Position numbers and translations under genes: made by a program. A DNA stretch of 64,000 bases, taken from contig CAMBRF010000017.1 in NCBI GenBank assembly GCA_945870225.1, forward strand, positions 1-64,000, given 5' to 3'. The stretch's first letter is position 1, and the number at the start of each line of letters is the position of its first letter. This stretch comes from PVC group bacterium. Lineage in GTDB: Bacteria; Verrucomicrobiota; Kiritimatiellia; CAIKKV01; CAITUY01. This document shows, piece by piece, positions 55,872-64,000 of the stretch. The notes under the pieces are model-generated. The model had not been told where the DNA came from. It was given only the letters and a program-made list of their open reading frames with translations, and did not search any database.

Positions 55872-57077
55872 CTACATCGCTTCGCCGATCAAGGGCAGGG
55901 CATTGACGTAGCCCGGGATCGTGCTGCCGATGCAATGCAGGACGCCGCGCTTCTTGATCAACGTGTCGGACTTGATGGACGCAATCTTCCACGAGGGCAA
56001 CAGCCGCGCGTAGGTTTTGCGGGCCTCCTCTTCCATCGCCGGGTCGACTCCCGAATAGGAAGGCATCAGGATAATGCCGTTGACCAGCAGGACGTTGCAG
56101 TAGGAGCGCCAGTCACCCTCCTTGGTACGGGGCGGCATGGGAATGCGCTCCACCACCAGCGGGCCCATGGAGGTTTTCTGGCCCGCCAGGGTTTTGGCCA
56201 TCTGGTCGAGAATCCCGGCGTTGACCGGGTCGTAGGCCTTGTCGTACTGGCCCACCACCACCAGGTTACGGCGCAGGAAGGTGAGGCAGAAGTCGATGTG
56301 CCCCGTCGGTTCCCCTTCCAGCGGGCGCAGGTAGACCCAGGTTTCACAACCAAGGTAGGTCTGAAGCAAGCTGCCGATTTGTTGAAGGGTGTACCCACGG
56401 TTTTCAGGACGCTCCATGACCTCTGTAGAGGTGACCATCAAGCCGTCGCCGTTGGACTGGATATTCCCGCCTTCGAGCGTCAGCGGCATACGTTCCACCT
56501 TGAGATTCAGGACGCGCCCGATGTAAGCGGAGAGCTCGTCATCATGTTCCCGCGGGCCTTTGACGTCCGGATCATAAACGGCATGGATGACCTTGACCGT
56601 TCCGTCCGACCAGCGGGCAAACTGAGGGCCGAAATCCCGGATCCACATGGAATCCAGGGGATGTACGATGAAGCTTACGGCTGTTCCTGGAACCCCCGCC
56701 TCATCCAGAAGGTCCTGCCCGAGTTCGACTTCCTCCTCGTTATTCACAAACCCGATGATGGGGATTCGGTCATGAACGGCTTGGATGATTTCCTTGAATG
56801 CGGTCTGGTGAAATCGGACGAGATCGTTGGCGCCGATAAGCAGGGCGCTTTGGGGGTTGAACTCGGCCCGGATGCTTTTTCTGATAATAGATGAGGTGTG
56901 GTCGGAATGGTTGGTGGTGGCGGCAACGGCGGCCGGGGCCGGTGCCTGATGAGACTTTCCTGTCCGGGCCTGCCACAGCACGCCGAGTTCAAAAGCGGCC
57001 AGGGCGATGGCCACGATCACAAAGCCAAGCAAGATGCGAAAGGATGTTTTGGAAGGTGGGGTCATAGTTCGGGTCAT
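55872..57077 (-). CDS. Exported agmatine/peptidyl-arginine deiminase family protein
   Basis: 401 residues. N-terminal membrane anchor or signal (FRILLGFVIVAIALAAFELGVLW), then the deiminase fold: DSMWIRDFGPQ, LEGGNIQSNGDG, EPTGHIDFCLTF, and C-terminal GVLHCIGSTIPG with the nucleophilic Cys. Arginine-type guanidino group hydrolysis; the exported location favours peptidyl-arginine or periplasmic agmatine as substrate. No polyamine gene is nearby. Confidence 0.88.
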   Translation of the reverse strand: MTRTMTPPSKTSFRILLGFVIVAIALAAFELGVLWQARTGKSHQAPAPAAVAATTNHSDHTSSIIRKSIRAEFNPQSALLIGANDLVRFHQTAFKEIIQAVHDRIPIIGFVNNEEEVELGQDLLDEAGVPGTAVSFIVHPLDSMWIRDFGPQFARWSDGTVKVIHAVYDPDVKGPREHDDELSAYIGRVLNLKVERMPLTLEGGNIQSNGDGLMVTSTEVMERPENRGYTLQQIGSLLQTYLGCETWVYLRPLEGEPTGHIDFCLTFLRRNLVVVGQYDKAYDPVNAGILDQMAKTLAGQKTSMGPLVVERIPMPPRTKEGDWRSYCNVLLVNGIILMPSYSGVDPAMEEEARKTYARLLPSWKIASIKSDTLIKKRGVLHCIGSTIPGYVNALPLIGEAM

Positions 57078-57119
57078 CCTTATCCAATGCGTGGATAAAA
57101 AGCAAGCGTTTCAAACCCC

Positions 57120-57181
57120 CCGATCACAGATCAGTGCTACATTTCCATCCTCATGCCGATGTAGCCCCGATCTGTGATCGG
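57120..57181. repeat. Double hairpin with 13-bp outer stem
   Basis: 57120-57132 CCGATCACAGATC pairs exactly with 57169-57181, and inside them GCTACAT (57136) pairs with ATGTAGC (57159). A structured 62-nt element between the deiminase gene's start and the acyltransferase. No coding sense. It might be a regulatory RNA element or a repeat unit. Confidence 0.65.
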
Positions 57182-57301
57182 TGCCCGAGGCGTCAGCATC
57201 TGGCTTGGGGGTGGACAAAAAAACCGGGGCGGCTATGATTCAGAAGGTCAGTCGATCAGTATCCGCAATTCGTGCGCAAGAAATTTCAGTCTGGAGGCAA
57301 T

Positions 57302-58048
57302 ATGGCGACCCCTCTTCAATCCCGATTGAGCATGATCGAGCAACGAATCCAGGCCGGTTTGGACGAAGCCGGTGTGCCGTGTATTCTCGAGCTGATGGGC
57401 GCGCCGGCGATGTCCGTCGAGTGTCTTCAGGAACTGCGCCTTTACAGTGAATTCCTTCCCAAGGCGGCTGAACATCCTTTCACCGTTGAACAACGTATGC
57501 TGCATTTCCTCTGGGATGTTTTGGACAAGTATCCGATATCGCTCTCCGTTCCGTTCGCGTTTCCCTTCCGCCGCCTGATCGCGCAACGACTATTCGCGGG
57601 GTGCGGGAATAATTTCATATGCGAAGAACAGGTCCGTTTTAATTATGGCCAGAATATCCGCTGTGGCCGCGATGTATTCTTAAATCGTGGTGTCTATCTT
57701 GATTCAAAAGGCGGCATCGAACTCGGGGATTATTCCGTGCTGGCCGAAAACGTGAAAGTCTTCTCGCATAACCATCGGGAGTCCTGCCATGTTGAGCGTG
57801 ACTATCTGCCGGTGGTGGTCAAGCCCTTCGCCAAAGTCTATGCCAACGCGATTATTCTGCCGGGAGTCACCATCGGGTCACAGGCCATTGTGGCCGGAGG
57901 CTCGGTGGTTACCCATGACGTGCCTGAAAACGTCGTGGTGGCAGGTGTCCCTGCAAAAGTCATTCGCGAACGGGATAACAAGGGCCGGCATGACCACGAC
58001 CTCGAGCATATCTGGCTGCACAACGGCGCGTTTCAGGATACGGTTTGA
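57302..58048 (+). CDS. Left-handed beta-helix acyltransferase
   Basis: 248 residues from ATG 57302 (GGAGG ribosome site). The ~100-residue N-terminal part is helical; the rest is hexapeptide repeats (IRCGRDVFLNRGVYLDSKGGIELGDY, ILPGVTIGSQAIVAGGSVVTHDVPENVVVAGVPAKVI) with catalytic His in VFSHNHRE. Resembles maltose/galactoside O-acetyltransferases (CoA-dependent); substrate not predictable. The N-terminal extension is unusual. Confidence 0.87.
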   Translation: MATPLQSRLSMIEQRIQAGLDEAGVPCILELMGAPAMSVECLQELRLYSEFLPKAAEHPFTVEQRMLHFLWDVLDKYPISLSVPFAFPFRRLIAQRLFAGCGNNFICEEQVRFNYGQNIRCGRDVFLNRGVYLDSKGGIELGDYSVLAENVKVFSHNHRESCHVERDYLPVVVKPFAKVYANAIILPGVTIGSQAIVAGGSVVTHDVPENVVVAGVPAKVIRERDNKGRHDHDLEHIWLHNGAFQDTV

Positions 58049-58068
58049 GGTGCTGGCGCGGCAGACGG

Positions 58069-59280
58069 TTACCGGGTCTTGCCCAGGGCGACATCCAGGG
58101 CGATCAGGGTGTAGGCCGTAACCAGGACGGGGTCGTTTTCCAGCCAGCGGTTGTTGGCGTTGACCCAATACCCCTCACCGCTACCGTCTTTTTCAACCTT
58201 CTGGAGGCTGATCAGTTTTTTGATCATCTCCGTCCGCCACGCCACAGGCGTGCCTTTTGCCGACGGGATGGCTTCCTGGCCAAAGGAGGAGAGGGACTTG
58301 GCCATGATGTTGTAGAAATAGTAGATCCCCTGCGGACCCATGCCGGGATTCTCGTCCAGTGTCCAGTGCTGGGTGGCCCAGTCGAAGGCCGAGCGTACCC
58401 GCGGGTCATTCCGTGAGACATCGGCGTAGATGAGGCTCAGCAAGCCTGCGTAGGTCATGCTGCCATAAGACCGCAGCACAACCTGGCCGGCAGCATTGGT
58501 GGTGGTGCCCGCCTTGCTTTCGTCCGGACGATAGGCGAATCCACCCGCATCGTTGGTGCCCGCCGTTGCGGTATTTTGCACCCGCCCGAGAAACTGGGTG
58601 GTGGCCTGCCAGTTCAAGTCCGCTTTCTTCTCGTTGCCCGGCCGCAGATCCTCGGCACTCTGGGTCAGGCGCATGGCTTCATAGGCGATCACCGAATCGC
58701 TCAGATCGGTATACTGGCGCCCGCTGGTCTTGTCGTAGCCGAACCCGCCCTTGTAAAGATCGTCGCCCTCCAGGTGCTGGGCCGCCGCCATGAACTGGCG
58801 GGCCTTCAAGACGACCGGAGTCAGGGCCGGGTCCCGGGTCATGTGCAGAGCGGTCATGCAGAGGGCGGTGTTGTAGTTCACCAGTCCGCCGCCCGGGCCC
58901 GGGGCCTTCTTGTAGATACTGCCATCGGGCTGGACGTTCTTGAGAATGAACTGCACGGCGTTGGAGACGATACGGGCCTTGTCGGGATGCTCGCTGACGG
59001 CGAAGGCCCAGAGCGGCAGGGCGGTTAGAGCCGGAAAGTCCGCGATGGACCATGAGCCGTCCGGTTGCTGGCGTTTGGCCAGCCAGTTCAGGCCGCGGTT
59101 CTTCACCGCCCGGGCTTCATTGAGCAGGGAGATGTCCGTCTGGCCGGTGATCGCCGTGGAAGAGACAACGGAAGCGGAGGAGGGCGGTTCGCCAGCGGTA
59201 ACCTTGACCGCCAGTCCAAGCCCCACGCCCACGGCGCAGGTGATCGTTAAAAATTGTTTAACCCATTGAACTGTATGCAT
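58069..59280 (-). CDS. Exported terpene-cyclase/prenyltransferase-repeat protein
   Basis: 403 residues with signal peptide (ITCAVGVGLGLAVKVTAG). Alpha/alpha-barrel repeats: WLAKRQQPDGSWSIADFP, GGGLVNYNTALCMTALH, SYGSMTYAGLLSL, resembling squalene-hopene cyclase QW repeats. The catalytic DxDD is not seen, and export argues against hopene synthesis, so it is probably a structural or binding relative of unknown role, possibly a polysaccharide-binding or protein-degrading partner. Confidence 0.78.
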   Translation of the reverse strand: MHTVQWVKQFLTITCAVGVGLGLAVKVTAGEPPSSASVVSSTAITGQTDISLLNEARAVKNRGLNWLAKRQQPDGSWSIADFPALTALPLWAFAVSEHPDKARIVSNAVQFILKNVQPDGSIYKKAPGPGGGLVNYNTALCMTALHMTRDPALTPVVLKARQFMAAAQHLEGDDLYKGGFGYDKTSGRQYTDLSDSVIAYEAMRLTQSAEDLRPGNEKKADLNWQATTQFLGRVQNTATAGTNDAGGFAYRPDESKAGTTTNAAGQVVLRSYGSMTYAGLLSLIYADVSRNDPRVRSAFDWATQHWTLDENPGMGPQGIYYFYNIMAKSLSSFGQEAIPSAKGTPVAWRTEMIKKLISLQKVEKDGSGEGYWVNANNRWLENDPVLVTAYTLIALDVALGKTR

Positions 59281-59372
59281 GGTTTATTCTCCCTGTACCT
59301 GAGCCGTTTCACGCCCGTCATCATAATCAAACGCTCATCGACAAGCAAAGGTTCAGTAATGGACGGTAAGAC

Positions 59373-59459
59373 CCCGCGACCTTGTGTCGCGGGTGAACAG
59401 ACTGCCGGGAAAAGCCAGCTTTTCCCGGCATCTTTCGCTCCTGCCGCGCAAGGCGGCAG
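59373..59459. terminator. Three tandem hairpins after ispH
   Basis: CCCGCGAC-cttgt-GTCGCGGG (59373-59393), TGCCGGGAAAAGC-ca-GCTTTTCCCGGCA (59403-59430, 13 bp) and CTGCCGC-gcaag-GCGGCAG (59441-59459). They stand between the ispH stop and the exported cyclase-like gene's start, a place where the crtI-ispH transcript would end. Confidence 0.6.
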
Positions 59460-59545
59460 GAGGCGGGATCCCCATCATGACGCCTGTCAGTGTCGAAAGC
59501 GCGCAAGGCGGCAGGAGGCGGGATCCATTATGACGCCCGTCAGTG
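59446..59545. repeat. Tandem ~46-nt direct repeat overlapping the ispH stop
   Basis: Copy 1 59446-59492 and copy 2 59501-59545 share GCGCAAGGCGGCAGGAGGCGG and a following ATGACGCC.GTCAGTG, differing by a small indel and one base. Copy 2 contains the ispH stop codon. Only two units, so not CRISPR-like. Confidence 0.75.
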
Positions 59546-60454
59546 ACGGAAGTGGATGTCTTCCTTCACGGAAACGAACTCCTCGACTTGATCAAAGCCG
59601 CGGGTCTGGAGCTGGGCAATCGCCTCCCTGACAAAGAGCTCCGGCGTGGAAGCCCCGGCGGTAAGGCCGAGTTTGGTGACAGGGTCCAGGTTGATGGCCG
59701 CCAGTTTCTCGAGCGAGCTGATCAGGTGAGCCGGACAGCCTTGCGAGAGGGCCACCTTGGCCAGTCGACCGGTGTTGGAACTGTTCTCGGCGCCGAGAAT
59801 AATGAAAGCGTCCACCCGTCCGGCCACTTGTCGTACCGCTTGCTGGCGGTTCCGGGTGGCATAACAGATATCCATTTCGGAGGGCATTTTCAGGGTCGGG
59901 AATCGGCGGCGCAGGATGTCCAGCAGATGCGCCACTTCATCCAGACTCATGGTGGTCTGGGTCATGACCGCCACTTTGTTCATATCCGGCACGATGGCGG
60001 TTTCAGCATCAGCCTGAGTCTCGATGATGGTCACATGGCTCGGGGCCTCGCTGGCGACCCCGACGATTTCATCATGATGACGGTCCCCCAGCAGGAGAAT
60101 GGAATAGCCCTGGTCGGCATAACGGCGGACTTCATTGTGAACCTTCGTTACAAAGGGGCAGGTGGCGTCGATGGCATTCAGGTCCAGCCGGCGGGCTGCC
60201 TCGCGTGTCGCGGGTGAAACCCCGTGGGCGCTGAACAGTACGGTGGCCCCGCGCGGGACGGCGTTGATTTCCTGCACAAACACCATGCCCTTTTCCGCCA
60301 GGGCATCGATGACCTGCTTGTTGTGGACGATCTGGCGCAGGCAGTAGACAGGCTTGGCGCCCTCCGCCAGCAGGGTTTCGGCCATCTGCACGGCACGCTC
60401 AACCCCGGCACAGAAGCCGTGGGGCGAGGCGAGGATGATGGTCCGGTGTTTCAT
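59540..60454 (-). CDS. ispH: 4-hydroxy-3-methylbut-2-enyl diphosphate reductase
   Basis: 304 residues. The three cluster cysteines are in PHGFCAGVERAVQMAE, NAIDATCPFVTKVH, and MDICYATRNRQQAV; TQTTMSLDE and NSSNTGRLAKVA are also typical. Makes IPP/DMAPP in the MEP pathway. Transcribed after crtI (11 nt apart), so coupled to isoprenoid pigment synthesis. Confidence 0.96.
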   Translation of the reverse strand: MKHRTIILASPHGFCAGVERAVQMAETLLAEGAKPVYCLRQIVHNKQVIDALAEKGMVFVQEINAVPRGATVLFSAHGVSPATREAARRLDLNAIDATCPFVTKVHNEVRRYADQGYSILLLGDRHHDEIVGVASEAPSHVTIIETQADAETAIVPDMNKVAVMTQTTMSLDEVAHLLDILRRRFPTLKMPSEMDICYATRNRQQAVRQVAGRVDAFIILGAENSSNTGRLAKVALSQGCPAHLISSLEKLAAINLDPVTKLGLTAGASTPELFVREAIAQLQTRGFDQVEEFVSVKEDIHFRH

Positions 60455-60465
60455 GGGCAGTCCGA

Positions 60466-61986
60466 TTATACCACCAGGTTTCCGGAGACGAACGACAGAT
60501 TGTGATAACGCGACAGCAGGTTGGCTGTGATCCGTCCCGATTCGTAAATGGTCGGCAGTCCGCTGCCCGGATGGGTTCCGCCGCCGACCAGATAGCAGCG
60601 ATCAAGTTCCTCAAACCGGTTACGCGGACGGAAATAGATCATCTGGCTGATGCTGTGGGCCAGGTTGAATGTGGCGCCCAGGTAAACATGATGCTCGTTC
60701 TCCCATTCCTGCGGCGTGATCACCTTCTCCTCAACGATGTGACGGCGGATGTCCTTCATCTCGGTGCGTTCCTCAATGCGGTCGAGCACGGTATCCCGGA
60801 AGGCGGCGCGGTCGGTCTCCCAGTCAATCCCGCTGCGGTTGTTGGCGACCGGGACCAGGACGTAGACGGCGGAATGCCCCGGCGGGGCGAGGGTGGGGTC
60901 GGTGAGGCTGGCGTTGCGCACATAGAACGAGGTGTCGGTGCCGGGTTTCCGCCCGCCAAAAATATCATTCACATTTCCACGATAGTCGCGGGCAAAGGCG
61001 ATGGAGTGGTGCGGGGTCGGGTAGCAGGTGTCCAGCCCCAGGTAGAGCATGAAGGTGGAACAGGAATACTGCATCTTCCGGAGTTTGGCCGGCGTATATT
61101 TACGCAGGATGCCCGGCTCGATCAGCGTGTTCATGGCGTGGGCAAAGTCGGCATTGATGACCACGTCATCGGCGGCAATTTTTTCGCCATCGGCAAGCTC
61201 GACACCCTTGACGACCCGGTTCTCGATCAGCAGGCGTTTGACAGGTGTATTCAGACGGATGTCGGCTCCGTTCCGCTTCGCCACAGAGGCCATGGCCTCG
61301 GAGATTCGGCTCAGGCCACCGGTGGTGTGATAGATGCCGAAGGCGTGTTCAATGTAGGCGATCATGGCAAAGACGCCAGGGCATTCCCAAGGGGACATGC
61401 CCAGGTACTTGGCCTGGAAGGTGAAGGAGAGCGCCAGATCCTGGTTGCCGAAATAATCGAACATCACGTCGTAGAGTTTCCGGGTCAGGGCGAGGTGGGG
61501 AATCGCCTGGCGTATTTCACGGGAAAAAAGAGCCGACGGCTTGCTGTACGCTTTTTGGAGACAGGGAAAGAGATGCTCGAAGCGCGCTTTTTCACGGGCG
61601 AAGAAACGGTCATAGTGACGGGAGCGGCCCGGGAAACACCGCTCAATCTCCGCCTTCATGCGCGCGGGATCGTTGGTTATCAGCATCTGCTTGTCGGTGT
61701 ACTCCAGCCGGTACATGGGGTCGAGACGTGTGAACTCCAGGACGTCTGAGGAGGGGACGCCGGATTCGTGGAACACCTCATCGAGAATATCCTTGAGCAT
61801 GAGGAAGGTCGGCCCGGTGTCGAAGGTGTAGGGGCCGAGCTGGAGCGTGGCATTGCGTCCGCCGACACGGGATTTTTCCTCCAGAACGGTAACCTTGAAG
61901 CCGCGGTGGGCCAGGATCATGGCGGCTGTCAGGCCGCCCGGGCCGGCTCCGACGATGACAATATGCTTTTGCGATGCGATGCCCAT
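60466..61986 (-). CDS. crtI: Phytoene desaturase/CrtI-type carotenoid oxidoreductase
   Basis: 506 residues from ATG 61986 (AGGAG site). N-terminal FAD site IVIVGAGPGGLTAAMILAHRG, then VGGRNATLQLGPYTFDTGPTFLM; C-terminal family signature LVGGGTHPGSGLPTIYESGR. Desaturates phytoene or a C30 analogue such as dehydrosqualene, or acts as an isomerase; no crtB, crtN or other carotenoid gene is seen here. Confidence 0.92.
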   Translation of the reverse strand: MGIASQKHIVIVGAGPGGLTAAMILAHRGFKVTVLEEKSRVGGRNATLQLGPYTFDTGPTFLMLKDILDEVFHESGVPSSDVLEFTRLDPMYRLEYTDKQMLITNDPARMKAEIERCFPGRSRHYDRFFAREKARFEHLFPCLQKAYSKPSALFSREIRQAIPHLALTRKLYDVMFDYFGNQDLALSFTFQAKYLGMSPWECPGVFAMIAYIEHAFGIYHTTGGLSRISEAMASVAKRNGADIRLNTPVKRLLIENRVVKGVELADGEKIAADDVVINADFAHAMNTLIEPGILRKYTPAKLRKMQYSCSTFMLYLGLDTCYPTPHHSIAFARDYRGNVNDIFGGRKPGTDTSFYVRNASLTDPTLAPPGHSAVYVLVPVANNRSGIDWETDRAAFRDTVLDRIEERTEMKDIRRHIVEEKVITPQEWENEHHVYLGATFNLAHSISQMIYFRPRNRFEELDRCYLVGGGTHPGSGLPTIYESGRITANLLSRYHNLSFVSGNLVV

Positions 61987-62108
61987 CTGTAAGCTCCTTT
62001 CGCCTTGGTTCAATCAACGGTACACTATATAATCCAGGTAGATAGTAACAGCATTTAGTCCGTTACGGCTTGAATCAATCGAATTGTGGTAAGGATTCGG
62101 GGGCGAAA

Positions 62109-62220
62109 AGAATTTTGAACAGAAGCTCGCGAAGCCCGCGAAGAATGGATATAGCTGCGACAGCGGCTAATCCCGCCGCTGTCGCCTTGGCGTGCTTTGC
62201 GAGCTTCTGTTCAAAATTCT
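62109..62220. repeat. Nested-hairpin dispersed repeat upstream of the DUF116 gene
   Basis: Arms 62109-62135 and 62194-62220 pair at 26 of 27 positions (AGAATTTTGAACAGAAGCTCGC...). An inner GCGACAGCGG/CCGCTGTCGC stem lies in the middle. It shares TTGAACAGAAG.(C)CGCGAAG with the element at 45546, and weakly with 49560-49600. Confidence 0.75.
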
Positions 62221-62259
62221 TCATCTTGGTTCCGGCCATACCGGGTTAGGACATCACGT

Positions 62260-62706
62260 ATGTTTTGGAGCGGGTTCATCAATCTGAATAATCGCCTCAC
62301 CCGGTGGCGTGTGAGCGGAATGGCGCCGGGCCAGGTGCTGCTGCTCCTGCCGCGCTGCCTGCACAAGGACACCTGCCGGCAAAATGTGATGCTCAGCCTG
62401 GATGAATGCCAGCGGTGCGGAAAGTGCAGCCTGGCGGCGTTGTCGCAGCTTCGGGATGATTTCGGAGTGGTGGCATGCGTGGTAGGCGGCGGCCGTCAGG
62501 CCCTGGCGCACACGCGGCGGAAGGAAATCAAGGCCGTGGTGGCGGTGGCCTGCGAAAAGGAACTGGTCCATGGCATCCTGGCGGCCTTTCCCAAACCGGT
62601 TCTGGCCATCACGAACACCACGCCCGAGGGGCCGTGCCGGAATACCCTGGCCGATCCGCAAAAAGTGGCCGAAGCCATCAGGGAGTTGCTGTCTCCCGCC
62701 TCCTGA
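62260..62706 (+). CDS. DUF116 family protein
   Basis: 148 residues from ATG 62260. Begins with a short hydrophobic part; the core has LLPRCLHKDTCRQNV then SLDECQRCGKCSLAAL, a four-cysteine pattern expected to bind a metal or Fe-S centre, and VAVACEKELVHGILAA. DUF116 proteins often sit near radical-SAM or tRNA/thiamine genes in anaerobes; function unknown. Confidence 0.8.
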   Translation: MFWSGFINLNNRLTRWRVSGMAPGQVLLLLPRCLHKDTCRQNVMLSLDECQRCGKCSLAALSQLRDDFGVVACVVGGGRQALAHTRRKEIKAVVAVACEKELVHGILAAFPKPVLAITNTTPEGPCRNTLADPQKVAEAIRELLSPAS

Positions 62707-62865
62707 TACTGTGTGGGGCGTACACCTTGGCCGTCCCGTCATCTTATCATCTGTGTTGCTCGCCGGGAACAATGAACATCGATAGACAGGATGAACAGGA
62801 TTATTCCGGAAAAGTAGGATTCAGTTCAAATCCGGATTTCCGAAAGGCCCAGACGAGGAGAATAA

Positions 62866-63171
62866 TTCACCACCCGCTTCGCTGGAGACACAGAGACACC
62901 GAGAAGAGAAGAAATGTTGCGGGCATTTAAGCTGCGGAGTACCCACCTGCGCCAAGGCTCCGGCGGGCAAGCCGCACCTAAAATTCCCGCAACGTATCTT
63001 GAAGCCATTCAGGAGAAAGAAGAGGGTTAGGGATGCCTCCTCCCTCTCTATGAATTCCTTCGAGAAATCGTGGCGTTTATTTTGGCCACGGTATTTCCGT
63101 GGACGAAATAAACGCCACATTGGCATTTTCTTCTCTGTGTCTCTGTGTCTCCAGCGAAGCGGGTGGTGAAT
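62866..63171. repeat. 306-bp element with perfect 35-bp inverted ends
   Basis: 62866-62900 (ATTCACCACCCGCTTCGCTG... onward) is the exact reverse complement of 63137-63171. Inside are TTGCGGGCATTT and TTCCCGCAAC (inverted, enclosing a GC-rich centre) and a pair GTGGCGTTTATTTTGG/ATAAACGCCAC. No ORF of substance. The inverted ends are the same as those of 49202-49830; the interior is partly shared. Confidence 0.85.
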
Positions 63172-63213
63172 CTGCCTTTTGGAGGTGTTAAGGCGGTCTT
63201 ATCATCTGTGTCA

Positions 63214-63271
63214 ATCCGTGTTCATCTGTGGTTCCTCTTTTCTGGCGCAAAAACCACAGATGAACACAGAT
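63214..63271. repeat. Inverted repeat of the 'AACCACAGATGAACACAGAT' type
   Basis: 63214-63233 and 63252-63271 pair at 19 of 20 positions around an 18-nt loop. It lies 18 nt beyond the uvrB stop, so it may also act as a terminator. Sequences of this kind are known as dispersed repeats in several bacterial phyla. Confidence 0.7.
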
Positions 63272-63289
63272 CAACTCGGAAGATTGCGG

Positions 63290-64000
63290 TTATGACCGGG
63301 ACTTGGAGCGGGTGCTTTTGCGGGGATATTTCATTCCCTTGGACTTTGCCGCCGCCTCGGCTTTGGCCGGTAACTCGCCCGGCAGTCCGGCGGCCAGGCG
63401 GAGTTCCTTGATCTGGTCGCGCAGCATGGCGGCCCGCTCGAACTCCAGCGCCCCGGCCGCCTCCAGCATCTCGGACTCCATCTCCCGCAACGTCGCGTGA
63501 ACGTCGTAGTCGGCGCCGCTTTCCTTCGCCACCAGAGCATCGATTTCCTGCCCCTTGTATTCAAGGACCAGGCTTTCCTGAATGCTTTTCCGGATGCTGG
63601 TGGGGGTGATGTGATGCGCCTTGTTGTACGCGAGTTGTTTTTCACGGCGTTGCCCGGTGACCTCAATCATGCGGCGCATGGAGTCGGTGATGTGGTCGGC
63701 ATACAGGATGACCTTGCCGTTCAGGTGTCGCGCCGCCCGCCCGGCGGTTTGAATCAGGGAGGTCTCAGACCGCAGGAAGCCCTCCTTGTCAGCGTCCAGA
63801 ATGGCCACCAGGGCCACCTCGGGTAAGTCGAGCCCCTCGCGCAGCAGGTTGATGCCGATAAGGCAGTCGAAGTCGGCCTTGCGCAGGCGGCGCAGGATCT
63901 CGACGCGCTCGATCGTCTGGATGTCGGCGTGCAGGTATTGCGCCTTGAGACCCACTGACCGCAGATACTCGGCCAGATCCTCGGCGGTACGCTTGGTGAG
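63290..64000 (-). CDS. uvrB: Excinuclease ABC subunit B, C-terminal part (partial)
   Basis: The frame is open to the window edge; about 237 residues are visible. Helicase motifs V and VI are [31 protein letters not shown] and [22 protein letters not shown]; the C-terminal UVR domain that binds UvrC follows ([27 protein letters not shown]). Ends with a Lys/Arg/Ser-rich tail ([13 protein letters not shown]). The N-terminal half lies outside the window. Confidence 0.96.
   Translation of the reverse strand, partial: LTKRTAEDLAEYLRSVGLKAQYLHADIQTIERVEILRRLRKADFDCLIGINLLREGLDLPEVALVAILDADKEGFLRSETSLIQTAGRAARHLNGKVILYADHITDSMRRMIEVTGQRREKQLAYNKAHHITPTSIRKSIQESLVLEYKGQEIDALVAKESGADYDVHATLREMESEMLEAAGALEFERAAMLRDQIKELRLAAGLPGELPAKAEAAAKSKGMKYPRKSTRSKSRS

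Noticed and set aside
55755-56894. 379-residue plus-strand ORF
   Set aside because: Antisense shadow of the exported deiminase, whose catalytic motifs are complete.
59446-59545. CRISPR array
   Set aside because: Only two units, separated by 8 nt, with no spacer-sized inserts and no cas genes in the window.

Overview
Raw sequence only; no search was run. The window is a GC-rich bacterial chromosome segment with tightly packed operons, many ATGA-type stop/start overlaps and Shine-Dalgarno starts. The gene content (F-type ATP synthase in B-E-F-H-A-G-D-C order, hgcAB, CbiM/Q/O, Cys-rich thiol systems, MtaA-like/CobW pair, crtI-ispH) and the dispersed hairpin repeats between genes fit an anaerobic or microaerophilic member of the PVC superphylum. 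Kiritimatiellota, Lentisphaerota or Verrucomicrobiota are my best guesses, but this is inference, not a marker-gene result.

Layout. 1-6.75 kb: the complete ATP synthase operon, with a small AtpZ/AtpI-like membrane protein at its 3' end. 6.8-11.6 kb: a four-PAS sensor kinase translationally coupled to an O-acetylhomoserine sulfhydrylase, then bioB. 11.6-14.3 kb (minus): an ECF cobalt/nickel importer (ATPase, CbiQ, CbiM-PDGLE) behind a good candidate NikR operator; nikR itself lies at 21.9-22.3 kb. 14.3-20.85 kb: a heavy-metal RND efflux operon that ends in a PII-like protein. 20.9-25.8 kb: an orphan metal-binding ABC lipoprotein/periplasmic protein, nikR, cysK, an Rrf2 regulator, a second O-acetylhomoserine sulfhydrylase and an aberrant HPr.

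25.8-36.0 kb is the most remarkable part. It holds two successive ArsR-controlled metal/metalloid units: (i) ArsR, ArsP-type permease, two thioredoxin-like proteins, CcdA; (ii) ArsR, HgcA, HgcB, Acr3, ArsC, a Zn/Cd-type P-ATPase and a SAM methyltransferase. HgcA (cap-helix motif NVWCAAGK) and HgcB (two 4Fe-4S motifs plus C-terminal Cys pairs) are the known mercury-methylation pair, so this organism is predicted to make methylmercury, with hgcAB embedded in an arsenic-resistance operon.

36.1-42.4 kb (minus, convergent with the hgc operon): an apparent sulfur-trafficking operon consisting of ECF sigma factor, zinc-finger anti-sigma, thioredoxin with an extra C-terminal CxC, DUF6132-like mini-membrane protein, exported persulfide-dioxygenase-like protein with three rhodanese domains, and a split YeeE/YedE sulfur transporter whose second half carries three more rhodanese domains. 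42.7-49.1 kb: a large unknown membrane protein, thiL, tsaE, serS, tilS. 49.1-50.1 kb: about 1 kb of dispersed repeats. 50.1-55.8 kb: a secreted charged protein, an MtaA/UroD-thioredoxin fusion with a CobW-family GTPase, an MscS channel with a cyclic-nucleotide domain, and a TauE/SafE transporter. 55.9-64 kb: exported arginine deiminase, acyltransferase, exported terpene-cyclase-like repeat protein, ispH and crtI, a DUF116 protein, further repeats, and the C-terminal part of uvrB running off the end.

The intergenic spaces carry several families of hairpin/inverted repeats (including a 306-bp unit with perfect 35-bp inverted ends), some of which overlap stop codons or the start of a gene.
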